From Algiphilus sp965216485 (GTDB lineage Bacteria; Pseudomonadota; Gammaproteobacteria; Nevskiales; Nevskiaceae), in contig NZ_OZ244162.1 of assembly GCF_965216485.1 (NCBI RefSeq), positions 2,852,001 through 2,916,000 of the forward strand: a stretch of DNA of 64,000 nucleotides, given 5' to 3'. Both the position numbers and the translations under genes were made by a program. A model generated the notes under the pieces. It was not told the DNA's origin. It searched no databases and worked only from the letters and a program-made list of their open reading frames with translations. How positions within the stretch are numbered: position 1 is the stretch's first letter; each line of letters starts with the position of its first letter. Of the stretch, positions 53,638-62,045 are shown in pieces.

Positions 53638-54717
53638 ATGGCTTCTGCTCGCCTTCGATTGCCCGCCCGCGTCACCAACCTGCACGATCGTCTGCGGCGC
53701 CCCGAAAGTCTGCTGTTGGCGCAGACCGCACCCTATGAGGTCATCGCGCGCAGCGAAATCGTGTCCCTGCGACACTATCCACCGTCCGCGGACAGATCCG
53801 CGACCAAGGCGCCCGTCGTCATCGTCCCGCCGGCTGCCGTCAACATGCTGATCTACGATCTCTTTCCGGATCGCAGCCTGGTGGCACATCTGCGCGATCA
53901 GGGCCATCCGGTCTATCTGATCGATTGGGGGGTGCCGACGCGCCAGCATGCGCACTACACGATGGGCACCTATCTGCAGGACTTCATGCCCGCCATGCTG
54001 GAAGCGGCGCGCAGCCAGTGCGGCCAGCGACGCATCGTGCTGCACGGCTGGAGCCTGGGCGCGCTGTTCAGTTATGCCTATGCCGCCCTCGGCGATCCGG
54101 ATATCGAAGCGCTGGTGCTGCTCGGCCCGCCCTGCGACTACCACGCAGCGGGGATGGTCAATCGGCACCTGGCCGGACCGCTGAAGGCCCTGTCCCGACG
54201 CACCGGCTGGAAGATTCATGACAGCCCGAGCGTTCTGTGGCACGTGCCGGGCTGGGCCAATGCGCTGGGCTTCAAACTGATGAGCCCGGCGGGCACGTTG
54301 CGCGGCCATCTCGAGCTGCTGCGACGCCTCGATGACCGCAGCTATGTGAAGGCACACGCCACCCAGGCCGCCTTTCTGGACAAGATGGTGGCCTACCCGG
54401 GCGGTGTAGCGCAGGACATCGTGCAATTCCTGATCACGGACAACGTACTCGCCAAGGGCAAGCTCCCCATCCGCCAGTGCAGCGCCCGGCTACGCGACAT
54501 CAAGACGCGGGTACTTATCGTCGTCGGCGACAAGGACCCCATCATCACCCCCGCTGCAAGCCAGAAGCTGGTGGATCTGATGGAACAGGCGGACTGCACC
54601 GTCGTAACGGTGCCGGGCGGTCACATGAGCATAGTCAGCGGGCGCGAGGCGCCAACGCGCATCTGGCCCGAGGTGGACCGCTGGCTGGAAGGCGGTGCGC
54701 AGGTCGCCGCCACCTGA
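53638..54717 (+). CDS. Alpha/beta hydrolase, PHA-synthase-like with Ser nucleophile
   Basis: A 359-aa protein with the PhaC class III-like layout (VIVPPAAVNMLIYDLFPDRS, then VYLIDWGVP). The lipase-box is HGWSLG with serine at about residue 139, where polyester synthases have cysteine. The acid is in VVGDKDPIITP and the base in PGGHMSI. It may be an esterase, PHA depolymerase-like enzyme or acyltransferase, not a standard synthase. It starts 160 bp after the SDR on the same strand. Confidence 0.82.
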   Translation: MASARLRLPARVTNLHDRLRRPESLLLAQTAPYEVIARSEIVSLRHYPPSADRSATKAPVVIVPPAAVNMLIYDLFPDRSLVAHLRDQGHPVYLIDWGVPTRQHAHYTMGTYLQDFMPAMLEAARSQCGQRRIVLHGWSLGALFSYAYAALGDPDIEALVLLGPPCDYHAAGMVNRHLAGPLKALSRRTGWKIHDSPSVLWHVPGWANALGFKLMSPAGTLRGHLELLRRLDDRSYVKAHATQAAFLDKMVAYPGGVAQDIVQFLITDNVLAKGKLPIRQCSARLRDIKTRVLIVVGDKDPIITPAASQKLVDLMEQADCTVVTVPGGHMSIVSGREAPTRIWPEVDRWLEGGAQVAAT

Positions 54718-54735
54718 AGCATCCGGGCGCTGCGC

Positions 54736-55899
54736 TCAGCGCGGCAGCCGGAAACGGCTGTCGTCGACCACCACCTGCCAATACAGCTCCGAAAAGATTT
54801 CCATCGCGGTGATACCGCGATAGCCGGCGTGAAAGTACACCGGCGCTCTTGGATCAAGCTGAAGCTGGTCGTGGTGGACGAGCTGGTCACCACGATAGGC
54901 CTTGACGTGCACCCTGCCACGACGCGCCTGCGGCCACGCCACGCCGATGTAGCTGCCCTCAAAATCAAAGGGCCGATCGTGCGCGATGCGCGCCGGATGA
55001 CCGGAGCTGTTATAGGCCAGGAATTCCGATGACACCGTGGCATTCACGTAACCGGCTCCCTGGTAGAAGAGGTTGTGCGTGACCAGCCAGTTCTTCCACT
55101 GCAGGCCGCGATAGCCATTGGGGATTTCGTACACCGTATTGGTGGTGATCAGATCGTCGTAGCGCACCGTTACGACCGGTCCGTCCGCGGCGCGCGCTCG
55201 GTCAGAGAAATAGGCAGCCGACAGCACTTGCGGGTAGAAACCCATGGTGACGTCCCTGCGGGTTTCCTCGCCGGTCTCCAGGTTTTCGCGCACCAGTTGC
55301 CAAACACCTTCCATGCCAGTGAGGCTGAAACCACCTCCACGCGTCAGCTCGATACGCCGCGCCCGGCCTTGTGGGTCGATGGCGCGCAAGGCATAGCGCT
55401 GCGCGCTTCCGCCCACCTGTCCCACGATACGAGGTACCGGCGCCACCCCGAGCGGTTCCATTACCCGTTCGGCGATCAAGCCGGCTGGCGCACCAACGCG
55501 CTCCGCGAAGGAAACCGTCTCCTCGCGGGCGCCGGAGGTCACCTCCCACTGGGACGGGATGCGCGCGGTGAAGGTGTGCGGCGCTGCGCTGTGAATCACA
55601 CCGGCCGATGCGTCGCGCGACATCTTGAAGTTGGCGAAACCGTTGATATTGGAGTGATGGGTGCGCGCGCTGCCGTCGGGCCGAGTCAGTTGCACCGGCA
55701 GCCCTGCATAGGGCCGGTCGGCCAGGTCATAGATGCCGTTGCGATTGACATCGCGATAGACAAACCAGGAGATGTTCAGCGACCCCGACGAGGCCCCCTT
55801 GTCGGAAAGCGACCAGATGCTTGGCGTGAAGACAGCCACCGCGACCAGGGCCAAGACCGCCGTTGCCAGAACCAAGCCCCACACCACCCTCGACTGCAT
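54736..55899 (-). CDS. Signal-anchored protein with SdrD/Cna-B-like domain, unknown function
   Basis: From the ATG at 55899 (GGGAGGAAG upstream) it has 387 aa. An N-terminal TM anchor (VVWGLVLATAVLALVAVAVF) precedes an SdrD-B-type segment VYRDVNRNGIYDLADRPYAG, calcium-binding-like DxNxxG. The rest is beta-rich and ends LYWQVVVDDSRFRLPR. It is predicted to be periplasmic, facing away from the cytoplasm. I recognise no family for the last 250 residues. Confidence 0.75.
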   Translation of the reverse strand: MQSRVVWGLVLATAVLALVAVAVFTPSIWSLSDKGASSGSLNISWFVYRDVNRNGIYDLADRPYAGLPVQLTRPDGSARTHHSNINGFANFKMSRDASAGVIHSAAPHTFTARIPSQWEVTSGAREETVSFAERVGAPAGLIAERVMEPLGVAPVPRIVGQVGGSAQRYALRAIDPQGRARRIELTRGGGFSLTGMEGVWQLVRENLETGEETRRDVTMGFYPQVLSAAYFSDRARAADGPVVTVRYDDLITTNTVYEIPNGYRGLQWKNWLVTHNLFYQGAGYVNATVSSEFLAYNSSGHPARIAHDRPFDFEGSYIGVAWPQARRGRVHVKAYRGDQLVHHDQLQLDPRAPVYFHAGYRGITAMEIFSELYWQVVVDDSRFRLPR

Positions 55900-56024
55900 C
55901 ACTTCCTCCCTGGGTGACGGCGACGCGGCCGTCGCCACCGGCCATGGCACAGCCATTTGCCGCGCCCCCGAAGCCATTCATCTTGCCATAGGCCTGTGAC
56001 AGCCCAATGCGCAAGACACTGCCA

Positions 56025-56036
56025 GCAACGCGTTGC
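56025..56036. promoter_or_regulatory. 12-bp perfect palindrome between divergent genes
   Basis: GCAACGCGTTGC, centred on CG like LacI-type operators, in the 314-bp gap between the anchored protein and the WS/DGAT gene. No partner regulator is seen. The rest of the gap shows no gene. Confidence 0.3.
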
Positions 56037-56213
56037 GTGATCGCACAGAGTTTATTGCCGGCGGTCACGCGGCCGCCTAGACTCGACGAGCGTGACCGGA
56101 GACCAGCCGATGCCATCCTGCCTTGTTCTTGCTACGCAGCACCATGGTCGGGATGGCGTGCCCGTTGCCCTAGGCGAAGCCCCCATACGTCATCATCAGC
56201 CCGGGCCCGCGGC

Positions 56214-57605
56214 ATGCGCACGGATATGAGTGCGCCCGTAGCGGAAACCCGGCTGCAAGGCGTCGACCGGGCGTGGCTGGAAATGGATACGCCCCACCAG
56301 CCCATGGTGATCAGCGCGGTCCTCGAGTTCGCTGCGGGGGTGGAACCCGACGCATTGCTGCACCGTTTCGTGGACACCTTGATGCGTTATCCGCGCTTTC
56401 GGCAACGCGCCGATGACCACCACTCCCCCGCGCGCTGGGTGAACGCCGGTGCACTGGACTGGGCCTATCACGTTCACGTTCAACGCCGTGCCCTTGGAAA
56501 GGGCGCAATGCGCGAAGCGGTGGCGCAGGCGCTTGGCCTCGGACTGGACCGCGAGCGGCCCTTGTGGCGGATCACCTTGTTCCGCCGGCGCGGCGGCGGC
56601 GCGACGCTGCTGTTCCAGGTCCATCACGCCCTCGCCGATGGCATCGCACTGATGCATCTTCTCATGCAGAACGTGGATGGTGCGAACGGCGATAGCCGAC
56701 CTCCCTCGCTGGCAGCGCGCAGTCACGGTGGACCGCTTGGACGCGTCATCGACCGCATGCAGGTTGTCAATCACGCGCTCAGTGGAATTGCTGCCATCTG
56801 GAAAGAAGATCTCCACCACCCGCAGCACATTGTCGAGCAGTTCCATCAAGGCAGGCAGACCTTGGCCACGGCGGCCCGCATCCTGACCCTGCCGGACGAC
56901 AATCCCGACTGCCTGCTCGCCGGAACGCTCAGCGGACGGCGCGTGCTTGCCTGGGAGAACAGCGTGGCGCTGGAGCAGGTGCGCCGTCAGGCGCAGGCGG
57001 CCGGCGTCAAGATCAACGATGTGCTGTTGTCTGCACTGGCTGCGGCCTTCGGTCGCTATGTCGAGTGCTCTGACGGGCGACTGGATGCCGCGCAGAATCT
57101 GCGGGTTTCCATACCCGTGAATCTTCGCCCGGCAGATGACCCCCAGCTCGGCAATTGCTTCGGGCTTGTGCTGCTCGATCTTCCCATTGGAGAGCGCGAC
57201 CCGCGGCGACGCCTGCGTCGCGTCTCCGAAAGGATGCAGGCGCTGAAGACCTCCGGCGAAGCCCGCGTCATCCTTGGCGGGTTGGCCGCCGCCGGCCACA
57301 TGCCGGTGGCGGCCGAGCAACGCATCGTCGGCATGCTCTCCGCCAAGGCAGCCGCGGTCGTCTCCAATCTGCCGGGACCGAAGCAAGCCGTGCGCTTTGC
57401 GGGCAGCACCGTCGAGAACCTCGCCTTCTGGCCACCACAGGCCGGAGGCATTGGGATCGGGGTCAGCCTGCTGAGTTATGCCGGGCGCATCCGCATCGGG
57501 GTATCGAGCGACATCGCCGCCATGCGCAACCCACAGATCGTGGTGGATGCCTTTCAACGGAGCCTGAAAAAGCCTCTCGCAAAAGAAAAAGCCCTCAGCA
57601 CCTGA
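56214..57605 (+). CDS. Wax ester synthase/diacylglycerol acyltransferase
   Basis: Acyltransferase joining acyl-CoA to fatty alcohols or diacylglycerol, giving storage wax esters or triacylglycerol. From the ATG at 56214 (463 aa; ATG at 56226 possible) the active-site motif HHALADG lies at residues 137-143. VSNLPGPKQAVRFAG and FGRYVECSD-like segments support the WS/DGAT family. A terminator shared with tRNA-Val follows. Confidence 0.92.
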   Translation: MRTDMSAPVAETRLQGVDRAWLEMDTPHQPMVISAVLEFAAGVEPDALLHRFVDTLMRYPRFRQRADDHHSPARWVNAGALDWAYHVHVQRRALGKGAMREAVAQALGLGLDRERPLWRITLFRRRGGGATLLFQVHHALADGIALMHLLMQNVDGANGDSRPPSLAARSHGGPLGRVIDRMQVVNHALSGIAAIWKEDLHHPQHIVEQFHQGRQTLATAARILTLPDDNPDCLLAGTLSGRRVLAWENSVALEQVRRQAQAAGVKINDVLLSALAAAFGRYVECSDGRLDAAQNLRVSIPVNLRPADDPQLGNCFGLVLLDLPIGERDPRRRLRRVSERMQALKTSGEARVILGGLAAAGHMPVAAEQRIVGMLSAKAAAVVSNLPGPKQAVRFAGSTVENLAFWPPQAGGIGIGVSLLSYAGRIRIGVSSDIAAMRNPQIVVDAFQRSLKKPLAKEKALST

Positions 57606-57619
57606 GGCGCCGGGGGCTT
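57580..57619 (-). terminator. Terminator of tRNA-Val
   Basis: On the minus strand AAGCCC pairs with GGGCTT around an inner CTCAG/CTGAG stem, followed by TTTTTCTTTT. It lies just after the WS/DGAT stop on the other strand. Confidence 0.65.
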
Positions 57620-57632
57620 CATCATTTCCAAC

Positions 57633-57707
57633 TGGTGGGTGGTACAAGATTTGAACTTGTGACCCCTGCCGTGTGAAGGCAGTGCTCTACCGCTGAGCTA
57701 ACCACCC
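57633..57707 (-). tRNA. tRNA-Val (anticodon CAC)
   Basis: A 75-nt cloverleaf with acceptor stem GGGTGGT/ACCACCC, discriminator A and an encoded CCA. The D arm has AGCTCAGCGGTAGAGC, the anticodon stem CTGCC/GGCAG encloses the loop TTCACAC, and the T-loop is TTCAAAT. Anticodon CAC reads GUG. No integrase or attachment duplication is seen beside it. Confidence 0.96.
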
Positions 57708-57801
57708 AAACGGCCGCGCAATATAGGGCAAGCGCCGCGCTTGGTCAATCGTCCCAGCCCTATAAATACGAATAGGTCGCATTTGCTTTTCCTATCGAGG
57801 C

Positions 57802-58188
57802 ATGCTCTACTCGGACGCTCTTTCAATGGCGGAGATGGGCATGTCTTCCATCCTGGTAGGACTTCTGCTGGCAGCTTTCGGGCTGCTCTGCCATGGGCGC
57901 GGGGCGCGTGCGCGCGCCTTTGCCTCGGAGCGCGCCGAATTCATACCCGCCAACCTGCTGGTGCAGGCCGCGGCCATGGCCTGGCTCCTGCCTGCCATCC
58001 CACCGCCGCATGCAGCAGGCCTGCTCTTCCTGCAACTGGCCGGAGTTTCCGTGGTCGCCTGTGGAGGCGGCCTCTGGCTGCGAATGCCACGGTGCCTCGA
58101 TACCACTGCGCCAGGACCGGGACGACGCTACGCAGACCGTGCGGCAAAGCCCCGATGGCAGGCCCATCACATCAGAAGCGGTAGCTGA
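57802..58188 (+). CDS. Small hydrophobic membrane protein, unknown
   Basis: A 128-aa frame with GC-rich third positions like its neighbours. Three likely TM helices are seen: SILVGLLLAAFGLLCHG, NLLVQAAAMAWLLPAI and LLFLQLAGVSVVACGGGLW. The start may be internal (ATG at 57826 or 57835). It overlaps the convergent fadL 3' end by 17 bp. No family recognised. Confidence 0.55.
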   Translation: MLYSDALSMAEMGMSSILVGLLLAAFGLLCHGRGARARAFASERAEFIPANLLVQAAAMAWLLPAIPPPHAAGLLFLQLAGVSVVACGGGLWLRMPRCLDTTAPGPGRRYADRAAKPRWQAHHIRSGS

Positions 58189-59689
58189 AACCGACCGTCA
58201 ATTCGTACTGGCGCATATCGAGTATCAGATCCTGGTCCTGCGGATCGCTGCCAAAGGCCTCGGAGGTATCCACCGCGCCGGGCAGCAACCCGCTTCCCAG
58301 CAGCGTCGCCAGATTGGCGTCGACATTGCTGAGCGGATTCTTGCCGGACACCGGGTTGTGACGCGCATGCATGACCGCGAGATCGAGACTTAGCTGTGGT
58401 GAGACCCGGAAACTGAGACCTGCTGTGTAGTGCTCTTCCGGCACGGCCGGTGCCAGCACATTGAACAGGACCTCCGAAGATGGAATCGGCTGCCGCCCGC
58501 GGCTGTAGCCGGCGCGCAGCACGAAGCTGCCGAGCACCGCTTGATAGCCAAATTTCACCACTTCCACATCGCGCCATCCGAAGCCCGGGCCTTGTTCAGC
58601 GCCGAGACATGCCGGACTTGTCCCGCCATCGCCAAGAAGGCCCCCTGTCTGGGCAGCGAGCAAGCGCGGCAATGCGCATTCATTGACAAAGCGATTCGGG
58701 TCGAGTGGGCGGCCGACCGATGCGATCTCGCTGAAATTCATGCGCTGATAATCGATGGCCAGGCGCTGCTTGCCGGGCAGCTGGAAAGCCAGCCCCACAT
58801 TCCAGTTGGAGGGGATATCGAAATCGCCCCGCTCCGCGAACAGACCCTCGTACTTGTCGAAGCGCTGCATGTAGATGCGCGACTGGTAGGAGGCCCCTAC
58901 CGCCAGCCAGTCGAAGGGCAGACCGAAGACACCGACGCGGCCACCGCCGCCAAGACTGAAATCCTGGCCATTGTCCGACACACGATCCGGTGCATTGGAG
59001 AATTGCGCGAAGGCCTTGAGTCCCTTCGACTCGAACTGCTGTGCTGCAAAGATCGGTGCAATCCCGATGGAGAAGCGCTCGCCGAACTTGCGCGAGTAGT
59101 GCGGCACGATGAAGAGCTGAATGAGGTCCACCGAAGCATTCGGATCACCTCCTCCGCAGAAGCCCGCGAAGTCGGAAGCACCATCCACCGGGTCTCCGCC
59201 GCCGAAGGTGCCATCGCACTCGGTCTGGAAGCCCGGCAGTTGGTCGCCAAAGCGCGCCGAGTTGCCGGCATAGATGGTGTTCAGGCCACCGTTGCCGTAC
59301 ATCGCAATGCCCCAGGCACTGCGCTCGTTGATCATGGCGTTGTAGCCGATACCGGGGATGTAGAAGCGCTGCCGCTGGCTGCGCTTGCCGTCGATCGGTG
59401 AGATCGTCAGGATGCCGGCGCCCGCATCCTCGCCCCGCGGGGTCGCGGTGTAGTCGCGGATGGGCGCGAAGATGCTGAGGCCGCCGTCGAGGGCATTGCC
59501 CACCCACACCCCATTGGCGGGATTGACCGAGACCACCATCGCGTCCTCGACCATGGCCGTGGCCGCCCCGGCCATGGCACGCTGGGTGTTGCTATAGCCG
59601 TGCGCGAAATACCCGTTAGTGGCAAATGCCGTGGGGGCGATCAGCGTGGCAAACAGGCCACTGGCGCACAGCAGACGTCGAAACAGCAT
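58172..59689 (-). CDS. FadL/OmpP1/TodX-family outer membrane transporter
   Basis: Beta-barrel importer for fatty acids or hydrocarbons. The ATG at 59689 (GGAGG upstream) gives 505 aa. A signal peptide ends ...APTAFA, and the mature N-terminus TNGYFAHGYSNTQRAMAGAA is the family plug segment. FQLPGKQRLAIDYQRMNFSE and the last strand YELTVGFSYRF (C-terminal Phe) support it. Acyl-CoA dehydrogenase and WS/DGAT in the window fit its role. Confidence 0.92.
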   Translation of the reverse strand: MLFRRLLCASGLFATLIAPTAFATNGYFAHGYSNTQRAMAGAATAMVEDAMVVSVNPANGVWVGNALDGGLSIFAPIRDYTATPRGEDAGAGILTISPIDGKRSQRQRFYIPGIGYNAMINERSAWGIAMYGNGGLNTIYAGNSARFGDQLPGFQTECDGTFGGGDPVDGASDFAGFCGGGDPNASVDLIQLFIVPHYSRKFGERFSIGIAPIFAAQQFESKGLKAFAQFSNAPDRVSDNGQDFSLGGGGRVGVFGLPFDWLAVGASYQSRIYMQRFDKYEGLFAERGDFDIPSNWNVGLAFQLPGKQRLAIDYQRMNFSEIASVGRPLDPNRFVNECALPRLLAAQTGGLLGDGGTSPACLGAEQGPGFGWRDVEVVKFGYQAVLGSFVLRAGYSRGRQPIPSSEVLFNVLAPAVPEEHYTAGLSFRVSPQLSLDLAVMHARHNPVSGKNPLSNVDANLATLLGSGLLPGAVDTSEAFGSDPQDQDLILDMRQYELTVGFSYRF

Positions 59690-59780
59690 CAGGGCCTCCC
59701 CTTCCATGCGGGCGGGGAGTATCGGGCAGGCCCTTCAGAATGACAAAGATCGAAAACCGATCCTTAAATAACCCTAAGTT

Positions 59781-60395
59781 TTAACCGCCGCGCGACACAG
59801 CCCCGCGCGCCACCAGGAAATCCAGTAGTTGCCCGGTGCAGGTCTCCAGATCGTCCGCGCCGGTATCAATCACGATCTCAGGCTGTTCGGGCGCCTCGTA
59901 GGGCGAGTCAATACCGGTGAAATGCTTGATCTCGCCAGCGCGTGCCTTGCGGTAAAGCCCCTTGGGGTCGCGCGACTCGCAGACTTCCAACGGTGCCTTG
60001 ACATGCACCTCGATGAACTGCCCTTCGCCCACCAGATTGCGCACGAGGTCGCGATCCGAACGAAAGGGCGAGATGAACGCAGTCAGCACGATCAGGCCGG
60101 CATCCACGAAGAGCTTGGCGACTTCGCCAATGCGGCGGATGTTCTCTACCCGATCCGCATCGGAGAAGCCCAGATCCTTGTTGAGGCCGTGGCGTACGTT
60201 GTCGCCATCAAGCAGATAGCTGTGATGCCCGAAGCGGAAGAGTTCGCCTTCCAGCGCATTTGCCAGCGTGGACTTGCCCGAACCTGACAGGCCAGTGAAC
60301 CAGAGAATGCACGGCTTCTGCCCCATCTGACGTACGCGGTCCGCGTGCGTCACCTGGTGCATATGCCAAACCACGTTGCTTGATTTATCCATCAT
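59781..60395 (-). CDS. cysC: Adenylyl-sulfate kinase
   Basis: Phosphorylates APS to PAPS. The 204 aa have the P-loop GLSGSGKST at about 35-43, then LLDGDNVRHGLNKDLGF and FISPFRSDRDLVR, all family marks. It is a stand-alone kinase with no cysN or cysD near, so PAPS may serve sulfation or assimilation. Divergent from hsp20. Confidence 0.95.
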   Translation of the reverse strand: MMDKSSNVVWHMHQVTHADRVRQMGQKPCILWFTGLSGSGKSTLANALEGELFRFGHHSYLLDGDNVRHGLNKDLGFSDADRVENIRRIGEVAKLFVDAGLIVLTAFISPFRSDRDLVRNLVGEGQFIEVHVKAPLEVCESRDPKGLYRKARAGEIKHFTGIDSPYEAPEQPEIVIDTGADDLETCTGQLLDFLVARGAVSRGG

Positions 60396-60493
60396 TGCTC
60401 ACTGTCCGTTGGGGGTGGTGGAGGCGCGGCCCAGCCGCGCGCAGTGCGCGCTGGATTATAGGGGGAATGCCGCCGATCAGCGCTTCGCAGCCC

Positions 60494-60521
60494 CTTGAAT
60501 GCGGCAGGGCCGGCCCTATCT
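60494..60521 (+). promoter_or_regulatory. Heat-shock sigma-32 promoter of hsp20
   Basis: CTTGAA (60494-60499), 14 bp, then CCCTATCT (60514-60521), close to the RpoH consensus CTTGAA-N13-17-CCCATNT. It predicts a start near 60528 and a leader of about 70 nt before the hsp20 ATG, which has AAGGAGG at good spacing. Confidence 0.7.
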
Positions 60522-60600
60522 TGGACGATGAAGTGACCTGCGAGCCGCTCTCGCATGCGTCACAACCCGTGCAACGAGGCAAACCCTCAAGGAGGTCGCC

Positions 60601-61038
60601 ATGAGTGTCGTACGTCATGATCCGTGGTCGCTGCACCGCGACCTGTTACAGGAAATGAACCGGGCCTTCGGCCGCATGCAGCAGGACGATTCGTCCAGCG
60701 GTGCGACTGCCGACTGGGTTCCCCCTGTCGACATCGAAGAGAACCAGGAACAGTTCACCATTTATGCCGATGTCCCCGGCATCGACCCGCAGTCGATTGA
60801 AGTGACACTGGAAAACGGGGTGCTGACCCTTTCCGGTGCGCGCGAAGCGCAGGTGGAAGAAAAGCAGCTTGAGCGCCGGCGCGTCGAGCGCGCCCACGGC
60901 CGCTTTTATCGCCGCTTCACGCTGCCCGACACCGCCGATGCCGATAATGTGACAGCACGCGGCAACAACGGTGTGTTGGAAGTGGTGATTCCAAAGCGTG
61001 CATCCAGCCAGCCCCGACGCATTTCGGTCGCCGCCTGA
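60601..61038 (+). CDS. Hsp20/alpha-crystallin small heat shock protein
   Basis: ATP-independent holdase of 145 aa. The alpha-crystallin domain runs from VPPVDIEENQEQFTIYADVP to the end, with NGVLTLSGARE and GVLEVVIPKR. The sigma-32-type promoter fits heat induction. A strong terminator separates it from the J-domain gene. Confidence 0.96.
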   Translation: MSVVRHDPWSLHRDLLQEMNRAFGRMQQDDSSSGATADWVPPVDIEENQEQFTIYADVPGIDPQSIEVTLENGVLTLSGAREAQVEEKQLERRRVERAHGRFYRRFTLPDTADADNVTARGNNGVLEVVIPKRASSQPRRISVAA

Positions 61039-61060
61039 TCGGGCGAACCGGAGGTACCAC

Positions 61061-61090
61061 GCGGGGCGCCCATGCGCCCCGCGCTTTTTT
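61061..61090 (+). terminator. Terminator after hsp20
   Basis: Stem GCGGGGCGC/GCGCCCCGC with a CCAT loop, then six T. It ends just before the J-domain gene, whose ATG is 19 nt further; some read-through is likely. Confidence 0.85.
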
Positions 61091-61108
61091 GCAAGGTGAC
61101 AACGACCG

Positions 61109-61981
61109 ATGGAATACAAGGACTATTACAAGATCCTCGAGGTTGACAAGAAGGCAAGCGCGGACGAGATCAAGCGCGCTTACCGTCGCCTTGCGCGCAA
61201 GTACCACCCCGACCGCAACAAGGAAGAGGACGCCGAAACCCGCTTCAAAGAGATCAACGAAGCCTACGAAGTCCTTTCCGACCCCGAGAAGCGCAAGGCC
61301 TACGACCAACTCGGCGCCAACTGGAAGGCCGGCGAGCAGTTCCGGCCGCCGCCAGGCTGGGAAAGCGGTTTCGCGCGCGGACGCCGTACCGAGGACTTCG
61401 GCGGTTTCTCCGACTTCTTCTCCTCCCTGTTCGGGGGCGGCATGGCGGGCGGCACGGGCTTTGATCCCTTTGGGGACCGTGGCGGCGGCTTCCAGCGCGC
61501 TGCTCCCGAGACCCGCGCCAAGCTCAGCGTCAGTGTGCGCGAGAGCTTCGAGGGCGCCACCCGCTCGATCAACGTCGGCGGCAAACGGCTGTCGGTCAAG
61601 ATTCCCAAGGGTGTCACCAGCGGACAGATCATCCGCCTCAGCGGCCAGGGCCAACAGGGCGGCGACCTGCTGCTCGAGATATCCCTGCGCGAGAGCGACG
61701 GCATGCGCCCCGATGGCAAGGACGTTTACGTCGACGTTCCGGTTGCCGCCTGGACCGCCGCCATGGGTGGCCAGGTGTCCATTCCCACGCTCGGCGGCAC
61801 CGTGTCGATGTCCGTGCCGCCCGGCTCGAAAAGCGGCCGCAAGATGCGGCTGCGTGGGCGTGGGCTGCCCGGCAAGACTGCGGGTGACGCCTATGCCGTA
61901 CTGCAGGTCGTCGCACCGGAACCGAAGAACGAGAAACAGCGCAAGGCCTATGAAGCATTGCGCAGTGCCTTCGATGACTAA
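61109..61981 (+). CDS. cbpA: CbpA-type DnaJ co-chaperone
   Basis: J-domain partner of DnaK. The 290 aa start MEYKDYYKILEVDKKAS, with HPD at residues 33-35. A Gly/Phe-rich linker (FFSSLFGGGMAGGTGFD) follows. Two DnaJ C-terminal domains (SVRESFEGATRSINVGGKRL and VPVAAWTAAMGGQVSIPT) lack the zinc-finger cysteines, as in CbpA. It pairs functionally with hsp20 upstream. Confidence 0.94.
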   Translation: MEYKDYYKILEVDKKASADEIKRAYRRLARKYHPDRNKEEDAETRFKEINEAYEVLSDPEKRKAYDQLGANWKAGEQFRPPPGWESGFARGRRTEDFGGFSDFFSSLFGGGMAGGTGFDPFGDRGGGFQRAAPETRAKLSVSVRESFEGATRSINVGGKRLSVKIPKGVTSGQIIRLSGQGQQGGDLLLEISLRESDGMRPDGKDVYVDVPVAAWTAAMGGQVSIPTLGGTVSMSVPPGSKSGRKMRLRGRGLPGKTAGDAYAVLQVVAPEPKNEKQRKAYEALRSAFDD

Positions 61982-62045
61982 GTAGCCGGAAGTCCGCGGC
62001 AAGGGGTGCGCTAGACTGCGCCCACATCCGCGGCTTGGCGCACTC

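Noticed and set aside
53638..54717. Class III PHA synthase PhaC
   Set aside because: Nucleophile is serine, not cysteine, and no phaE, phaR or phasin gene is adjacent.
57633..57707. tRNA-Val as an integration site
   Set aside because: No duplicated tRNA 3' end and no integrase nearby.
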